Below are positions 43,976 through 52,877 of a stretch of DNA of 64,000 nt, one piece after another (the stretch's first letter is position 1; every line of letters begins with the position of its first letter). The DNA lies in NCBI RefSeq assembly GCF_051055405.1, contig NZ_CP167068.1:1798001-1862000 (forward strand). Reading direction: 5' to 3'. This stretch comes from Pseudolachnospira sp051055405 (lineage in GTDB: Bacteria > Bacillota > Clostridia > Lachnospirales > Lachnospiraceae). A model generated the notes under the pieces. It did no database searches and had not been told where the DNA came from. It saw only the letters and a program-made list of their open reading frames with translations. Both the position numbers and the translations under genes were made by a program.

Positions 43976-44854
43976 TTACTTCTTTAAACGGGGATCCAAC
44001 GCATCACGAAGACCGTCGCCCAAAAGATTTAACGATAAAGTGGTCAGCATAATCGCCACTCCCGGAAAAGTTACCATCCACCAACAGTCCCGAATATAGC
44101 TCCTGCCAGACGACAGGATTGCTCCCCACTCCGGCTCCGGCGGCTGCACGCCCAATCCGATGAAACTAAGAGACGCCGCTACCAGAATCGCCGTGGCTAC
44201 TCCCATAGTCGCTAAAACAATAATCGGAGACATGGCATTGGGCAATACATGGCGGACAATAATAAACCAATCTTTTGCATTAATGGATTTCGCCGCTTCA
44301 ATATAATCGGTTCCCAAGACGTTTAGGAAAGAAGCTCTGGTCATTCGTGCAAAGCCTGGAATTCGCGCAATGGCAATCGCAATAATACATTTTGAAAAAC
44401 CAGGCCCCAAGGCGGCAGAAATCGCAATGGCCAAAAGCATACTAGGAATCGCCTGGAAAATATCGGTTATACGCATCAAGATCATATCCAGCTTTCCACC
44501 GTAATAGCCGGCCAAAGAGCCCAGCGCAATTCCGATGACAGCTGCGGAGCCAACGGAAGCAATTCCAATGGTGAGAGAATAGCGTGCTCCATACAACAAA
44601 CGGCTAAAAATATCCCGCCCCAAATCATCGGTTCCCAGCCAGTGTTCCTTGCTGGGAGCAGAAAAGGCGGCTGCCCAATCCTGCGTCTCATAAGAATATT
44701 TCGTGAGCAAGGGAGCAAAAACAGCGGCTAAAGTAATTACAATCAAAATTACCAATCCCACCATTGCCAGGCGGTTTCGGGAAAGCCGCTTCATGGTAAT
44801 AACAAAACCGCTTTCTTTCTTCTTTTTTGTCTGTTTTTCGTTTACTTTTTCCAC
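43976..44854 (-). CDS. Dipeptide/oligopeptide ABC permease (DppC/OppC-like)
   Basis: Inner-membrane permease of 292 residues with an N-terminal OppC_N helix, six helices in total and the coupling motif with EAAKSINAKDWFIIVRHVLPNAMSPIIV near residues 185-215. The start is GTG with AGGAGG before it, overlapping the DppB gene by 13 bases. LGTDDLGRDIFSRLLYGAR is a clear DppC signature. Confidence 0.95.
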   Translation of the reverse strand: MEKVNEKQTKKKKESGFVITMKRLSRNRLAMVGLVILIVITLAAVFAPLLTKYSYETQDWAAAFSAPSKEHWLGTDDLGRDIFSRLLYGARYSLTIGIASVGSAAVIGIALGSLAGYYGGKLDMILMRITDIFQAIPSMLLAIAISAALGPGFSKCIIAIAIARIPGFARMTRASFLNVLGTDYIEAAKSINAKDWFIIVRHVLPNAMSPIIVLATMGVATAILVAASLSFIGLGVQPPEPEWGAILSSGRSYIRDCWWMVTFPGVAIMLTTLSLNLLGDGLRDALDPRLKK

Positions 44855-45810
44855 AGCGCTATCCTCCTGTTCCTCTTTTTCCCTTGATATCTGGCTTTGA
44901 TTCGCGGATCTACAAAAGCGTATAGGATATCAATCAGAAGCATGATTACGCCAAATACCAACGCCACATAAAGAACGCTTCCCTGTACAGCCGGATAGTC
45001 CCGATTCTTAATTGCCGAAATCATATAGCTGCCCAATCCTGGTAAAGAGAATACGGATTCCGCGACGATCGCGCCGCAAAGCTGGAATCCCAACATTGTG
45101 CCGACCTGCGTAATTACCGGAATCAATGCGTTTCGCAAGGCGTGCACATAAATAACCTTTTGCTCTGCAACCCCCTTTGCCCGCGCCGTTACAATATAAT
45201 CCTGACGGATAACTTCCAGCATACTGGATCTGGTCTGCCTAGCAATGGAGCCTACGCCATTCAGCCCAATTGCCACACAGGGCAAAATCAACTGAATGGG
45301 ATCCCCATACCCGGAGGCGGGAAGCCATCGCAGATTCAATGCAAAAATCAATGAAAGCAATAACCCCACCCAGAACCCTGGCATAGATACCACAATCAAA
45401 GACGACAGCATACACGCATTGTCCCGCCAACTGTATTGGTGAACGGCAGCGGAAATCCCCAGCGGCATCCCAAGCAACAGCGCCAGCATAACGCTCAAAA
45501 CAGCCACCTGCATGGTTACCGGAAATCTCGTTACAATTTCACTGGATACGCTCCTTTTATTGATATAGGAAGTGCCCAGATCAAAGTCGAAAAAGACCTG
45601 CTTGATATAGCGCCCCAGACGAGTAACGTAAGAATCGTTCAAGCCCAAGTCCTCTCGCAATTCATAGACCTCTTCATCCGAAGCCTCTCCGCCCAAGATA
45701 ATCCGAGCGGGATCTCCATCGGCAAAATAGAGCATCGTAAAAATCAATATTGTCACTCCCAATGCCACCGGTATCATTGCAAGAATTCTTTTTATTACAT
45801 ACCTAGTCAT
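44842..45810 (-). CDS. Dipeptide/oligopeptide ABC permease (DppB/OppB-like)
   Basis: First gene of the importer operon, 322 residues, six transmembrane helices. It begins MTRYVIKRILAMIPVALGVTILIF, typical of DppB, and has the coupling motif YIVTARAKGVAEQKVIYVHALRNALIPVIT and the C-terminal DILYAFVDPRIK. GGAGAGGAG lies before the ATG. Divergent from a LysR gene 375 bases away. Confidence 0.95.
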   Translation of the reverse strand: MTRYVIKRILAMIPVALGVTILIFTMLYFADGDPARIILGGEASDEEVYELREDLGLNDSYVTRLGRYIKQVFFDFDLGTSYINKRSVSSEIVTRFPVTMQVAVLSVMLALLLGMPLGISAAVHQYSWRDNACMLSSLIVVSMPGFWVGLLLSLIFALNLRWLPASGYGDPIQLILPCVAIGLNGVGSIARQTRSSMLEVIRQDYIVTARAKGVAEQKVIYVHALRNALIPVITQVGTMLGFQLCGAIVAESVFSLPGLGSYMISAIKNRDYPAVQGSVLYVALVFGVIMLLIDILYAFVDPRIKARYQGKKRNRRIALWKK

Positions 45811-45847
45811 CTTGCTTTTTTCTCCTCTCCCTTGAATTTTTCTGTCT

Positions 45848-45877
45848 ATTATAAAATTGACACTGTTATTTTAACAG
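45848..45877 (-). promoter_or_regulatory. Promoter and palindrome of the Dpp operon
   Basis: TATAAT at 45848-45853, with a weak -35 (TGTTAA) 17 bases upstream. A palindrome CTGTTA-TTT-TAACAG (45863-45877) covers the -35 region. Confidence 0.55.
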
Positions 45878-45908
45878 ATTCTTATTCAAAAAGATAAGAC
45901 TAGATACA

Positions 45909-45936
45909 ATATTCACTTATAACATTCATTGAATAT
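45909..45936. promoter_or_regulatory. Candidate LysR binding site
   Basis: ATATTCA-N14-TGAATAT, a perfect 7-base dyad between the divergent Dpp operon and LysR gene; LysR regulators often bind T-N11-A dyads of this kind. Confidence 0.45.
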
Positions 45937-46025
45937 GTCATTTTTTCTTCTGTTTCACATACAATTCTCTGTTTGACCGGAGCGTTCGCTTTTATCCGCT
46001 CCATCTTATGATCCCTAATTGTATA

Positions 46026-46036
46026 CCCCCCCCCCT
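46026..46036. repeat. Run of eleven C
   Basis: An uninterrupted run of 11 C in the AT-rich intergenic region between dppB and lysR (45811-46184). Such runs slip during replication. Confidence 0.9.
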
Positions 46037-46126
46037 ATATTTTCTGACTAATTTATTTATCCTCTTATGTGTATTGCTTATTTTCTCTCTATTCTCATTA
46101 ATCCCTCCACAATTTCCAGAAAAATA

Positions 46127-46155
46127 TTGATTTTTCGACTTTTTTCTTTTATAAT
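46127..46155 (+). promoter_or_regulatory. Promoter of the LysR gene
   Basis: TTGATT, 17-base spacer, perfect TATAAT (46150-46155), 29 bases before the ATG. Confidence 0.75.
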
Positions 46156-46184
46156 AAATTTCAAACGGAAAGGAACATCTTCTT

Positions 46185-47060
46185 ATGGAAATTTTACAAT
46201 TGCAATACTTTGAGTGTGTGGCACGCCATGAAAATGTATCAAAAGCCGCATTGGAACTCATGATTTCTCAGCCTGCCTTAAGCAACTCGATTATTCGATT
46301 AGAAAAAGAATTGGGGATTACGCTCTTTGATCGGGTAGGGCGAAAAATATATTTGAATGAACAGGGAAAATCTCTTCTGGCCAACGTAAAAAAGATCCTG
46401 GATTTGATTTCTCGAAGTAAAACGAATTCCCGTACCGCCTTGAGACAGCGCACGATATCCATGTTTCACTATATTTACAGTCCAACGCTTATGAAAGCAA
46501 TCGCAGAGTTTTCATCCTCTCATTCGGAAACTACATTCCAAATTTCCAATACAGTGAGAGATTCTTCGATCAATCTGCCGATTTCCAACTGCGATTTTAT
46601 TATCCATAAAAATACGACCTCCCTTGGTTTTCCGCACCGCTCTCTTCCGTTAGAGACGATTTCTTATTATGCCGTCCTGCCCAAAAAACATCCCTTGGCA
46701 CAAAAGGAAAGCATTCATTTGTATGACCTGCGCAATGATTCCTTTTGCTTTCTATGCAGCGCGGGGGATTTTCATTTAGAACCGGCTTACTCTTTTTGTT
46801 TGGAGGCGGGTTTTTCTCCTAAGATAGCGTTCTCAACAACACGCCCTTATCTGAAATTTTTCTTCTTAGATGAAGGGACTTCGGTAGGAATTGTTACTTC
46901 TGTTTACCTATCGCATTTAAAGAAATTTCCTGCCGTAACAAGCGTTCCTCTGAAAGGATTTGAACAATACGCCCAAATTCAATTAAGCTGGAAAGAGGAT
47001 GTTCCTCTTTCTCCCGAAGGAAATGAATTTTTATCTTATATCAAACAAATCATCTCGTAA
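46185..47060 (+). CDS. LysR-family regulator, divergent from the Dpp operon
   Basis: A 291-residue LTTR. The N-terminal winged helix (about 1-60) reads QLQYFECVARHENVSKAALELMISQPALSNSIIRLEKELGITLFDRVGR, a standard LysR signature. A PBP2-like effector domain (about 90-290) follows. Lower GC than the transporter genes. GGAAAGGA lies before the ATG. It is divergent from the dipeptide importer, with a dyad site between, so it probably controls that operon in response to a peptide or amino acid. Confidence 0.92.
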   Translation: MEILQLQYFECVARHENVSKAALELMISQPALSNSIIRLEKELGITLFDRVGRKIYLNEQGKSLLANVKKILDLISRSKTNSRTALRQRTISMFHYIYSPTLMKAIAEFSSSHSETTFQISNTVRDSSINLPISNCDFIIHKNTTSLGFPHRSLPLETISYYAVLPKKHPLAQKESIHLYDLRNDSFCFLCSAGDFHLEPAYSFCLEAGFSPKIAFSTTRPYLKFFFLDEGTSVGIVTSVYLSHLKKFPAVTSVPLKGFEQYAQIQLSWKEDVPLSPEGNEFLSYIKQIIS

Positions 47061-47117
47061 AACGAGGAGTTCCACAGATTTTGATGCTGCGTATCTCATT
47101 TGAAAGCCAAAAGCAAA

Positions 47118-47151
47118 GGAGCTGCTCCAAATCTACCTTTGAAGCAGCTCC
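47118..47151. terminator. Bidirectional terminator between LysR and permease
   Basis: GGAGCTGCT...AGCAGCTCC extended by CAAA/TTTG, a 13-base stem with one mismatch and a 6-base loop, between convergent genes. T-rich tracts on both sides are short. Confidence 0.7.
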
Positions 47152-47160
47152 TCCTCCCTT

Positions 47161-47949
47161 TTATCCGAAACGTTTTTCTAATATACTGATACCTTTATAC
47201 AAAAGCGCAGATACAATGCAGAGGATTACAATCGAAAGGATTACATAATCCATCTTAAATACCTGGGAACCATAGATAATGAGATATCCCAATCCTGCAC
47301 GGGCAGCCAGGAATTCGCCGATAATCACACCTACTAGGCAAAGGCCAATATTGACCTTCATCGTACTGACTAAAAGCGCCACAGAACTTGGAATCATCAC
47401 CTTTGTCATAACATCTCGATTGCTTCCGCCTAACGAAAGAATCAACTTAATCTTATCTTCGTCTACCTCCTTGAAACCGGTCAGCAAGGTAATAATTGAT
47501 CCAAAGACAGCAATAGAAACGGCTGCCACAATGATTGTCTTCATATTGTTGCCAAGCCAAACGATCAGAACTGGCGCTAAAGCGGATTTGGGCAAACTGT
47601 TCAGCATCACCAGATATGGCTCTAATATCTCCGCCGCCAAGGTGCATTTCCACAATACCATTGCAATCAGCAAACTGAGAACCGTTACCAGCAGAAAGCT
47701 AATTATCGTTTCCGCCAGCGTAATTCCAATGTGCATAAAAATACTCCCATCCGACGCCATGGTTCCAAAGGTCGAAACCAAGCGGCAGGGACTGCTAAAA
47801 ATAAAGTCATTCAGCCATCCTAGACGAACACTTCCCTCCCAAAGAACCAAAAGAAGAACTAGGATCAGCGAACGTCCAATACGAATATTTCTTTTGTGGC
47901 GCGCCGCGTCGCTTAAAAACTGCTGCTGGGCAGCAGACAATTTATCCAT
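47161..47949 (-). CDS. ABC transporter permease, SsuC/TauC type
   Basis: Permease of 262 residues with about six helices and the coupling region DEDKIKLILSLGGSNRDVMTKVMIPSSVALLVSTM near residues 155-190. The ATG at 47947-47949 has GGAAGGAGG before it and overlaps the ATPase stop by 8 bases; the open frame upstream is inside the ATPase. No substrate-binding protein lies next to it. Last gene of a two-gene unit that ends in the terminator at 47118-47151. Confidence 0.9.
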   Translation of the reverse strand: MDKLSAAQQQFLSDAARHKRNIRIGRSLILVLLLVLWEGSVRLGWLNDFIFSSPCRLVSTFGTMASDGSIFMHIGITLAETIISFLLVTVLSLLIAMVLWKCTLAAEILEPYLVMLNSLPKSALAPVLIVWLGNNMKTIIVAAVSIAVFGSIITLLTGFKEVDEDKIKLILSLGGSNRDVMTKVMIPSSVALLVSTMKVNIGLCLVGVIIGEFLAARAGLGYLIIYGSQVFKMDYVILSIVILCIVSALLYKGISILEKRFG

Positions 47950-48700
47950 GCTCCCGTACCTCCTTCCAAATCTGCTGGAAATAGGAAGAAAATTCTGGTG
48001 CATTCCGACGTTCCAGCGGAGAAAGATGGACTCCATCCGCCTCTGCCGAAAAGGAAATAGGCAGAATTTTTTTAATCCGGGCAGGCCGGTGAGATAAAAT
48101 AATCACCCGGCTCCCCAAGCTGATGGCTTCCGATAAATCGTGGGTCACTAAGATGGCTGTTTTTCCTTCCTTTCGGATGATGGAGCCAATATCGTCTCCC
48201 ACCTCCAGCCTAGTCTGGTAATCTAGCGCGGAAAAGGGTTCATCTAATAAAAGCAGCTCCGGTTCCAAAGCTAAAGTCCGAATTAACGCCGCTCTTTGGC
48301 GCATTCCTCCAGAAAGAGACGATGGATAGGAATCGGAGAAGTCAGCTAGGCCATAGGTTTCCAGCATGGTTCGTACCCGCGCCTCACTTTTGTCGTTCAA
48401 CTGATGCGCCATTTCCAATCCTAACACTGCATTTCGGTAAACCGTCCGCCATTCCAGCAAATGGTCTTTCTGAAGCATATATCCGATTTGAGCACCATTT
48501 ATCAAAATCTCTCCCTGTTCCGGCTTGATCAGGCCGCAAATCAGGGAGAGCAGCGTCGATTTTCCACACCCAGAGGGCCCAACAATGGCAATGAATTCTC
48601 CAGGCTGTATGGAAAAGCTAATGTTTTGAAGCGTTTCCGTTTCGCCGTCCAGGCTGTGGTAGGAGTACCCAACCCGGCGCAGCTCTAATACGGGTTCCAT
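47942..48700 (-). CDS. ABC transporter ATPase, SsuB/TauB type
   Basis: ATPase of 252 residues: Walker A GPSGCGKST, signature LSGGMRQR, Walker B LLLDEPFSALD, H-loop VTHDLSEA. The ATG at 48698-48700 has AAGGAGG before it, preferred over a start 18 bases upstream. It partners the permease that overlaps it. A binding protein, normally needed, must be encoded elsewhere. Upstream 48719-48889 holds the divergent tRNA-Thr promoter. Confidence 0.92.
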   Translation of the reverse strand: MEPVLELRRVGYSYHSLDGETETLQNISFSIQPGEFIAIVGPSGCGKSTLLSLICGLIKPEQGEILINGAQIGYMLQKDHLLEWRTVYRNAVLGLEMAHQLNDKSEARVRTMLETYGLADFSDSYPSSLSGGMRQRAALIRTLALEPELLLLDEPFSALDYQTRLEVGDDIGSIIRKEGKTAILVTHDLSEAISLGSRVIILSHRPARIKKILPISFSAEADGVHLSPLERRNAPEFSSYFQQIWKEVREHG

Positions 48701-48821
48701 ATAATTCCTCCTTATCACGAGTATAATCCAGTGTATGCGGTGAAAAAAAAGAGGTCACGGAATCAGCCGGGCCCTCCAAATTTTATTTTTAGGTGGAAAA
48801 TTGCTTTTTCTGAAAAAATGG

Positions 48822-48850
48822 TTGACAAATCTTAGGGAATCATGTAACAT
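48822..48850 (+). promoter_or_regulatory. Promoter of tRNA-Thr(CGT)
   Basis: Perfect TTGACA, 17-base spacer, TAACAT (48845-48850), 39 bases before the tRNA. Confidence 0.8.
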
Positions 48851-48889
48851 GATTATCGTGACCAAAATTCAATTCGAATTTTGAAACAG

Positions 48890-48962
<73 letters not shown>

Positions 48963-48966
48963 GATC

Positions 48967-49004
48967 GCCAGAAAGCACGGAAAATCGTGGGTTCTGGCTT
49001 TTTT
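48967..49004 (+). terminator. Terminator of tRNA-Thr(CGT)
   Basis: GCCAGAA(AG)CACG...CGTG(GG)TTCTGGC stem followed by TTTTTT. A nearly identical hairpin follows the disrupted tRNA-Thr at 54872-54903. Confidence 0.9.
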
Positions 49005-49010
49005 GTTGTC

Positions 49011-49037
49011 AAAAATAAGCCCCCGAAAAACGGGGGC
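49011..49037 (-). terminator. Terminator of the TRAP operon
   Basis: GCCCCCG-TTTTT-CGGGGGC on the minus strand, followed by TTATTTTT. It lies about 70 bases past the DctP stop. Confidence 0.88.
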
Positions 49038-49104
49038 TGGCAAGATAACGTACCGCTTTTCCTTGAAATTTTGCCGGATGCCGGGTACACACCATTTTAC
49101 CGGC

Positions 49105-50193
49105 TTATTCTGCGTTTTCTACCGCTTTCATTAACATGTCTACGATCTCGTTGCCATATTCAGCACGGACCGAATCATACACAGCCTGGCACATCGCTTT
49201 CATCTCTTCCAGAACAGACTGTTCCAGCTCAACAAACTGAATTCCGGTCTCCGACATCAGTTCTTTTCTGCCCTCCTGACGCTCATCACAAACATTCCGG
49301 GCATACTGAATGGTCTCAACGCCTACCTCGTCGATCAACTTCTGATCCTCTGCGGAAAGCGACTGATATACCCCTTGGTTCATCAGAAATACCATAGAAG
49401 AAGGCAGATGATTGGTCATAACCATATATTTTTGCTGTTCATAAACCTTATTGGCATAGACGACTTCCACCCCATTTTCCTGCGCGTCAATGGTTCCCTG
49501 CTGCAATCCAATGTAAACTTCCGACATTGCCATCGGAGTAGGATTCGCTCCCAAAGCTTTCCAAATAGAAACATGGAAGGCATTATCCATAACACGAATT
49601 TTTAAGCCGCTTAAATCCTGTACCGAATGAATCTCCACATTGCTCGTGGTTTGGCGCATTCCCTGGTCATAGAACCCCAAAAGGTGGAAGCCATTGTCTT
49701 CGTAGCATTGGGCAAAATATTTATTTACTGTTTCGTTGTCCATGGCCTTTCGATATACATTTACATTCGAATACAAAAATGGAAGGTCGATCGCCGTCAC
49801 ATCGTCAATAAAATTGGAAGTAGTGCTGACAGCGCTGTTATAAAACGTAATATCTCCGCTCTGACAAGATTCACAGCATTCAATATCGCTTCCCATCGAA
49901 CCACTAAAATGCAGCTGTACTGTCATTCTTCCTCCGGACCGTTCTTCCAACTGCTCTGCAAAATGCTTAATCATGAGACCTTGTACGGTATCCTCCGCAC
50001 AGTCCGCTGCGTAAATAAAATGATAGGACTCGCCTTCCGAATTTTCCGCCTGTGATACTTCTCCGCTTTCCTGGGCGGATGCAGAAACACTTTCCGCCTT
50101 TGCTGCTGTAGTGTCTGCGGAAGTACCGCTTCCGCAAGAAACCACAGCCAGCATCATTACCATTGCCAAGATTGCTGCACTCATTCTTTTCAT
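49105..50193 (-). CDS. dctP: TRAP transporter substrate-binding lipoprotein (DctP)
   Basis: Extracytoplasmic receptor of 362 residues. The lipobox is MLAVVSCGSG near residues 15-22. A linker rich in Ser/Glu/Ala precedes the DctP fold (about 55-355), with the family motifs GLKIRVMDNAFHVSIWKALGANPTPMAMSEVYIGLQQGTIDAQEN; the arginine in KIRVM normally binds the ligand's carboxylate. So the substrate is probably an organic or sugar acid. Last gene of a five-gene unit with DctM, DctQ, a dehydrogenase and an isomerase. Confidence 0.94.
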   Translation of the reverse strand: MKRMSAAILAMVMMLAVVSCGSGTSADTTAAKAESVSASAQESGEVSQAENSEGESYHFIYAADCAEDTVQGLMIKHFAEQLEERSGGRMTVQLHFSGSMGSDIECCESCQSGDITFYNSAVSTTSNFIDDVTAIDLPFLYSNVNVYRKAMDNETVNKYFAQCYEDNGFHLLGFYDQGMRQTTSNVEIHSVQDLSGLKIRVMDNAFHVSIWKALGANPTPMAMSEVYIGLQQGTIDAQENGVEVVYANKVYEQQKYMVMTNHLPSSMVFLMNQGVYQSLSAEDQKLIDEVGVETIQYARNVCDERQEGRKELMSETGIQFVELEQSVLEEMKAMCQAVYDSVRAEYGNEIVDMLMKAVENAE

Positions 50194-50291
50194 ACGTTTT
50201 CTCCTTTTTACAACTATTTTTTGTGAAGCGATATATACCTTCCCTTAACGCGGGCATACTCGCCTTTGTCAATGAAAGGGAACATCCTTTT

Positions 50292-51581
50292 TTAGAGCAA
50301 GCACAAACTGAATTGAGGGAACACCACAATAAGAATTAACGCAAGCATAAACAGCAGAATAAAAGGAACTGCATGTCTTGCAATTTCTACCACCGGCATT
50401 CCAGTCAAACCGCTTGCTACAAATAGATTGATTCCTACCGGCGGAGTGACAAAGCCCACTGCCAGGTTCACAACCAAAATAATGCCAAAGTGTACTAAAT
50501 CCACGCCAATCACCTGCATGATCGGAGCTAAAATCGGCGTCAGAATCAGAATTGCCGGCGCGGCATCCATCACCATTCCGACGAAAAGCAGGAACAAATT
50601 GATAATCAACATGATTGCCCATTTGCTTTGGAACGTTCCAGTAATCCAATCGCTGAAAATCTGAGGCACATTCATCAGCGCGATCACCCTTCCAAAGGCC
50701 GTAGCCGCCGCCAGCACAAACAGAATCGGGCCAATGGAACGCAGTGCTTCCAGAAAGAGCTTTGGAATATCACGTACCGGAATCGTCCGATAAACAAAGA
50801 CGCCTACAAACAAGGCATAAAAAACAGAAATTGTAGCGGCCTCCGTCGGTGAGGCAATGCCTCCATAAATACTTCCCAGGATAATTACCGGCGTCAAAAG
50901 CGCCCAAAAACTATCCTTAAAGACAAACCAAAAGCCTTTTTTTCGTAACTCCCCTACTGCCGCATGAATCCGCTCTTTATCCTCACCATTTTTCCGACAG
51001 TAATAGATACAATAAACCATCAAACACCCTGCAATGACGAATCCCGGAACGATACCCGCTAAAAACATATCGCTGACCGAGGTTCCTGCCGCCGAACAGT
51101 AGAGAACAAAAGGAATACTGGGCGGTATGATACACCCCAGCCCTCCCGCCACGGCGATCACTGCAACAGAAAAACTCTTTTCATAGCCGAGATTCAGCAT
51201 TACCGGAATAGTCATACTCCCAACTGCCGCAACGGTTGCTGGGGAAGAGCCAGAAATCGCTCCGTAGAAGAGACAAGTTACAATCACAATACAAGGCACT
51301 CCCGCTGTCAGATTTCCAGCAAAATAGGTAAACACATCGAATAGCTTTTTCGAGATTTCCCCTCTCGCCATGATAACGCCGGACAACATAAACATGGGAA
51401 TCGCCAGCATCGGAAAACTATTCACTCCACTGATCATAGATCGCAAGATCACCGCGCTGCCCGCTGAAAAGCTGGGATCCAGAATACCTGGCAAGACAGC
51501 GGTAACCGCCATCGACAAAGAGATCGGAAGCGCCAACAGCAGAAACACAAAAAACGCCAAAAATAAAACGATAGGCGGCAT
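50292..51581 (-). CDS. dctM: TRAP transporter large permease (DctM)
   Basis: Membrane subunit of 429 residues with about 12-13 helices that moves substrate with sodium. Family motifs include SLSMAVTAVLPGI, GAISGSSPATVAAVGSMTIPVM, PPSIPFVLYCSAAGTSVSDMFLAGIVPG and TPPVGINLFVASGLTGM. It follows DctQ by 12 bases. About 98 bases separate it from dctP. Confidence 0.95.
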   Translation of the reverse strand: MPPIVLFLAFFVFLLLALPISLSMAVTAVLPGILDPSFSAGSAVILRSMISGVNSFPMLAIPMFMLSGVIMARGEISKKLFDVFTYFAGNLTAGVPCIVIVTCLFYGAISGSSPATVAAVGSMTIPVMLNLGYEKSFSVAVIAVAGGLGCIIPPSIPFVLYCSAAGTSVSDMFLAGIVPGFVIAGCLMVYCIYYCRKNGEDKERIHAAVGELRKKGFWFVFKDSFWALLTPVIILGSIYGGIASPTEAATISVFYALFVGVFVYRTIPVRDIPKLFLEALRSIGPILFVLAAATAFGRVIALMNVPQIFSDWITGTFQSKWAIMLIINLFLLFVGMVMDAAPAILILTPILAPIMQVIGVDLVHFGIILVVNLAVGFVTPPVGINLFVASGLTGMPVVEIARHAVPFILLFMLALILIVVFPQFSLCLL

Positions 51582-51593
51582 GTCAATCCCCTC

Positions 51594-52088
51594 CTAATCT
51601 TTCGTATTTTTTCTTTTGTTTATGGCCAATATCTCCTGAAAAATTTCCTGTACCGATCGAATCAAACCAAACACAAATCCTACCACCGTACTTCCCTGAA
51701 CCCAGGCCATACTAATATTCGTAGCGGAGCTCTTCTGTCTACTGGCTACCGCGGACATGGTATAATTCCATGCTTCTGGGATCATATAGGCAAAGAACGT
51801 CAGAGAAATCAACAGGACCAACAGTCTTACAATTATTTGCAACGTGTCTGGCAGCATTGCAGTCAACTGATCGATCCTCAGCGAGATCTGCTTCTCCATA
51901 CAGTAGCCAATACTTAAAAAAGTCGTCCATACAAAGAGAAAGCGAGTAATCTCTTCCGTCCAGGATAAAGAATTGTTGAATACATACCGGCAGATCACCT
52001 GGATCCCCATGATCAGCACCATCGCCATCAGCAGGATCATCATTAGCTTTTCTTCCAAATTTCGATCCAGCCATCTCAAAATCTTCAT
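51594..52088 (-). CDS. dctQ: TRAP transporter small permease (DctQ)
   Basis: Small membrane subunit of 164 residues with four helices and the DctQ signature VICRYVFNNSLSWTEEITRFLFVWTTFLSIGYCMEKQISLRID. It sits next to DctM as usual. Confidence 0.94.
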   Translation of the reverse strand: MKILRWLDRNLEEKLMMILLMAMVLIMGIQVICRYVFNNSLSWTEEITRFLFVWTTFLSIGYCMEKQISLRIDQLTAMLPDTLQIIVRLLVLLISLTFFAYMIPEAWNYTMSAVASRQKSSATNISMAWVQGSTVVGFVFGLIRSVQEIFQEILAINKRKNTKD

Positions 52089-52100
52089 CTGTTTTTCCTC

Positions 52101-52862
52101 CTAGTACTGAAGGCCTCCATTGATATCTAACACTTCGCCAGTCGTCCAGGCAGATTCATCGCTGGCTAAAAAGGCAATCGCACTGGCGATCTCTTCTACT
52201 TCGCCAATCCTCCCCAGAGGGATTCCCGCATTTAGCCGGGCTCTTGTCTCCGGTGCTTGGGATTCTGCCAATTTTCCCCGGAGCGGGCCGGGCGCAATAC
52301 TGTTGACCGTAATATTCCAGGCTCCCAATTCTTCTGCCAAAGCCATGGTCAAACCGACCACTCCGGCCTTGGAAGCAGCATAATTTACTGCAACTCCAGG
52401 GCGTCCCTTCCGGCCTCCTAAAGAAGAAATCAAAACGATTCTTCCATATTTTTGCTCTTTCATCACAGGTACCGCAGCCTTCACGGAATGAAAAGTGCCC
52501 GTTAAGTTGATATCTAAGACATTTTTCCAGTCTTCTTCCGGCATCTCATCCACCAGGCTATGTTTTAAAATGCCTGCCGTAGTAACCAACACATCAATTC
52601 TTCCAAACTGCTCCTTTGCATATTTTGCCGTTTTCTGGCAATCCTCCATCTGCCGAACGTCACAAACCACTGTTCTCATCCGAGAGATCTCCGCATTTCT
52701 CTCTTTCAAAGTTTTTGTACAAGCATCTAACACTTCCTGGGAATAATCCGCCAGCACCAAATTTGCTCCTTCTTCCAGCAAACGTTCTGCCGCCGCCAAC
52801 CCCATATCGCCGCCGCCTGTCATAAGTACGGTTTTTCCTTCAAACCGGTTCATCCGTCTCAT
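52101..52862 (-). CDS. Short-chain dehydrogenase/reductase
   Basis: NAD(P)-dependent classical SDR of about 253 residues. The cofactor motif is TGGGDMGLAAAERL, NVLD appears as the NIDVL/TTAG stretch (LVTTAGI), and the catalytic tetrad is in SSLGG and YAASKAG. The unusual TTAG replaces the normal NNAG. The C-terminal GEVLDINGGLQY is typical. GGAGGAG lies 8 bases before the ATG chosen at 52860-52862. It lies between the isomerase and TRAP genes, so it probably oxidises the imported sugar acid or polyol. Confidence 0.92.
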   Translation of the reverse strand: MRRMNRFEGKTVLMTGGGDMGLAAAERLLEEGANLVLADYSQEVLDACTKTLKERNAEISRMRTVVCDVRQMEDCQKTAKYAKEQFGRIDVLVTTAGILKHSLVDEMPEEDWKNVLDINLTGTFHSVKAAVPVMKEQKYGRIVLISSLGGRKGRPGVAVNYAASKAGVVGLTMALAEELGAWNITVNSIAPGPLRGKLAESQAPETRARLNAGIPLGRIGEVEEIASAIAFLASDESAWTTGEVLDINGGLQY

Positions 52863-52877
52863 TTCCACATCTCCTCC

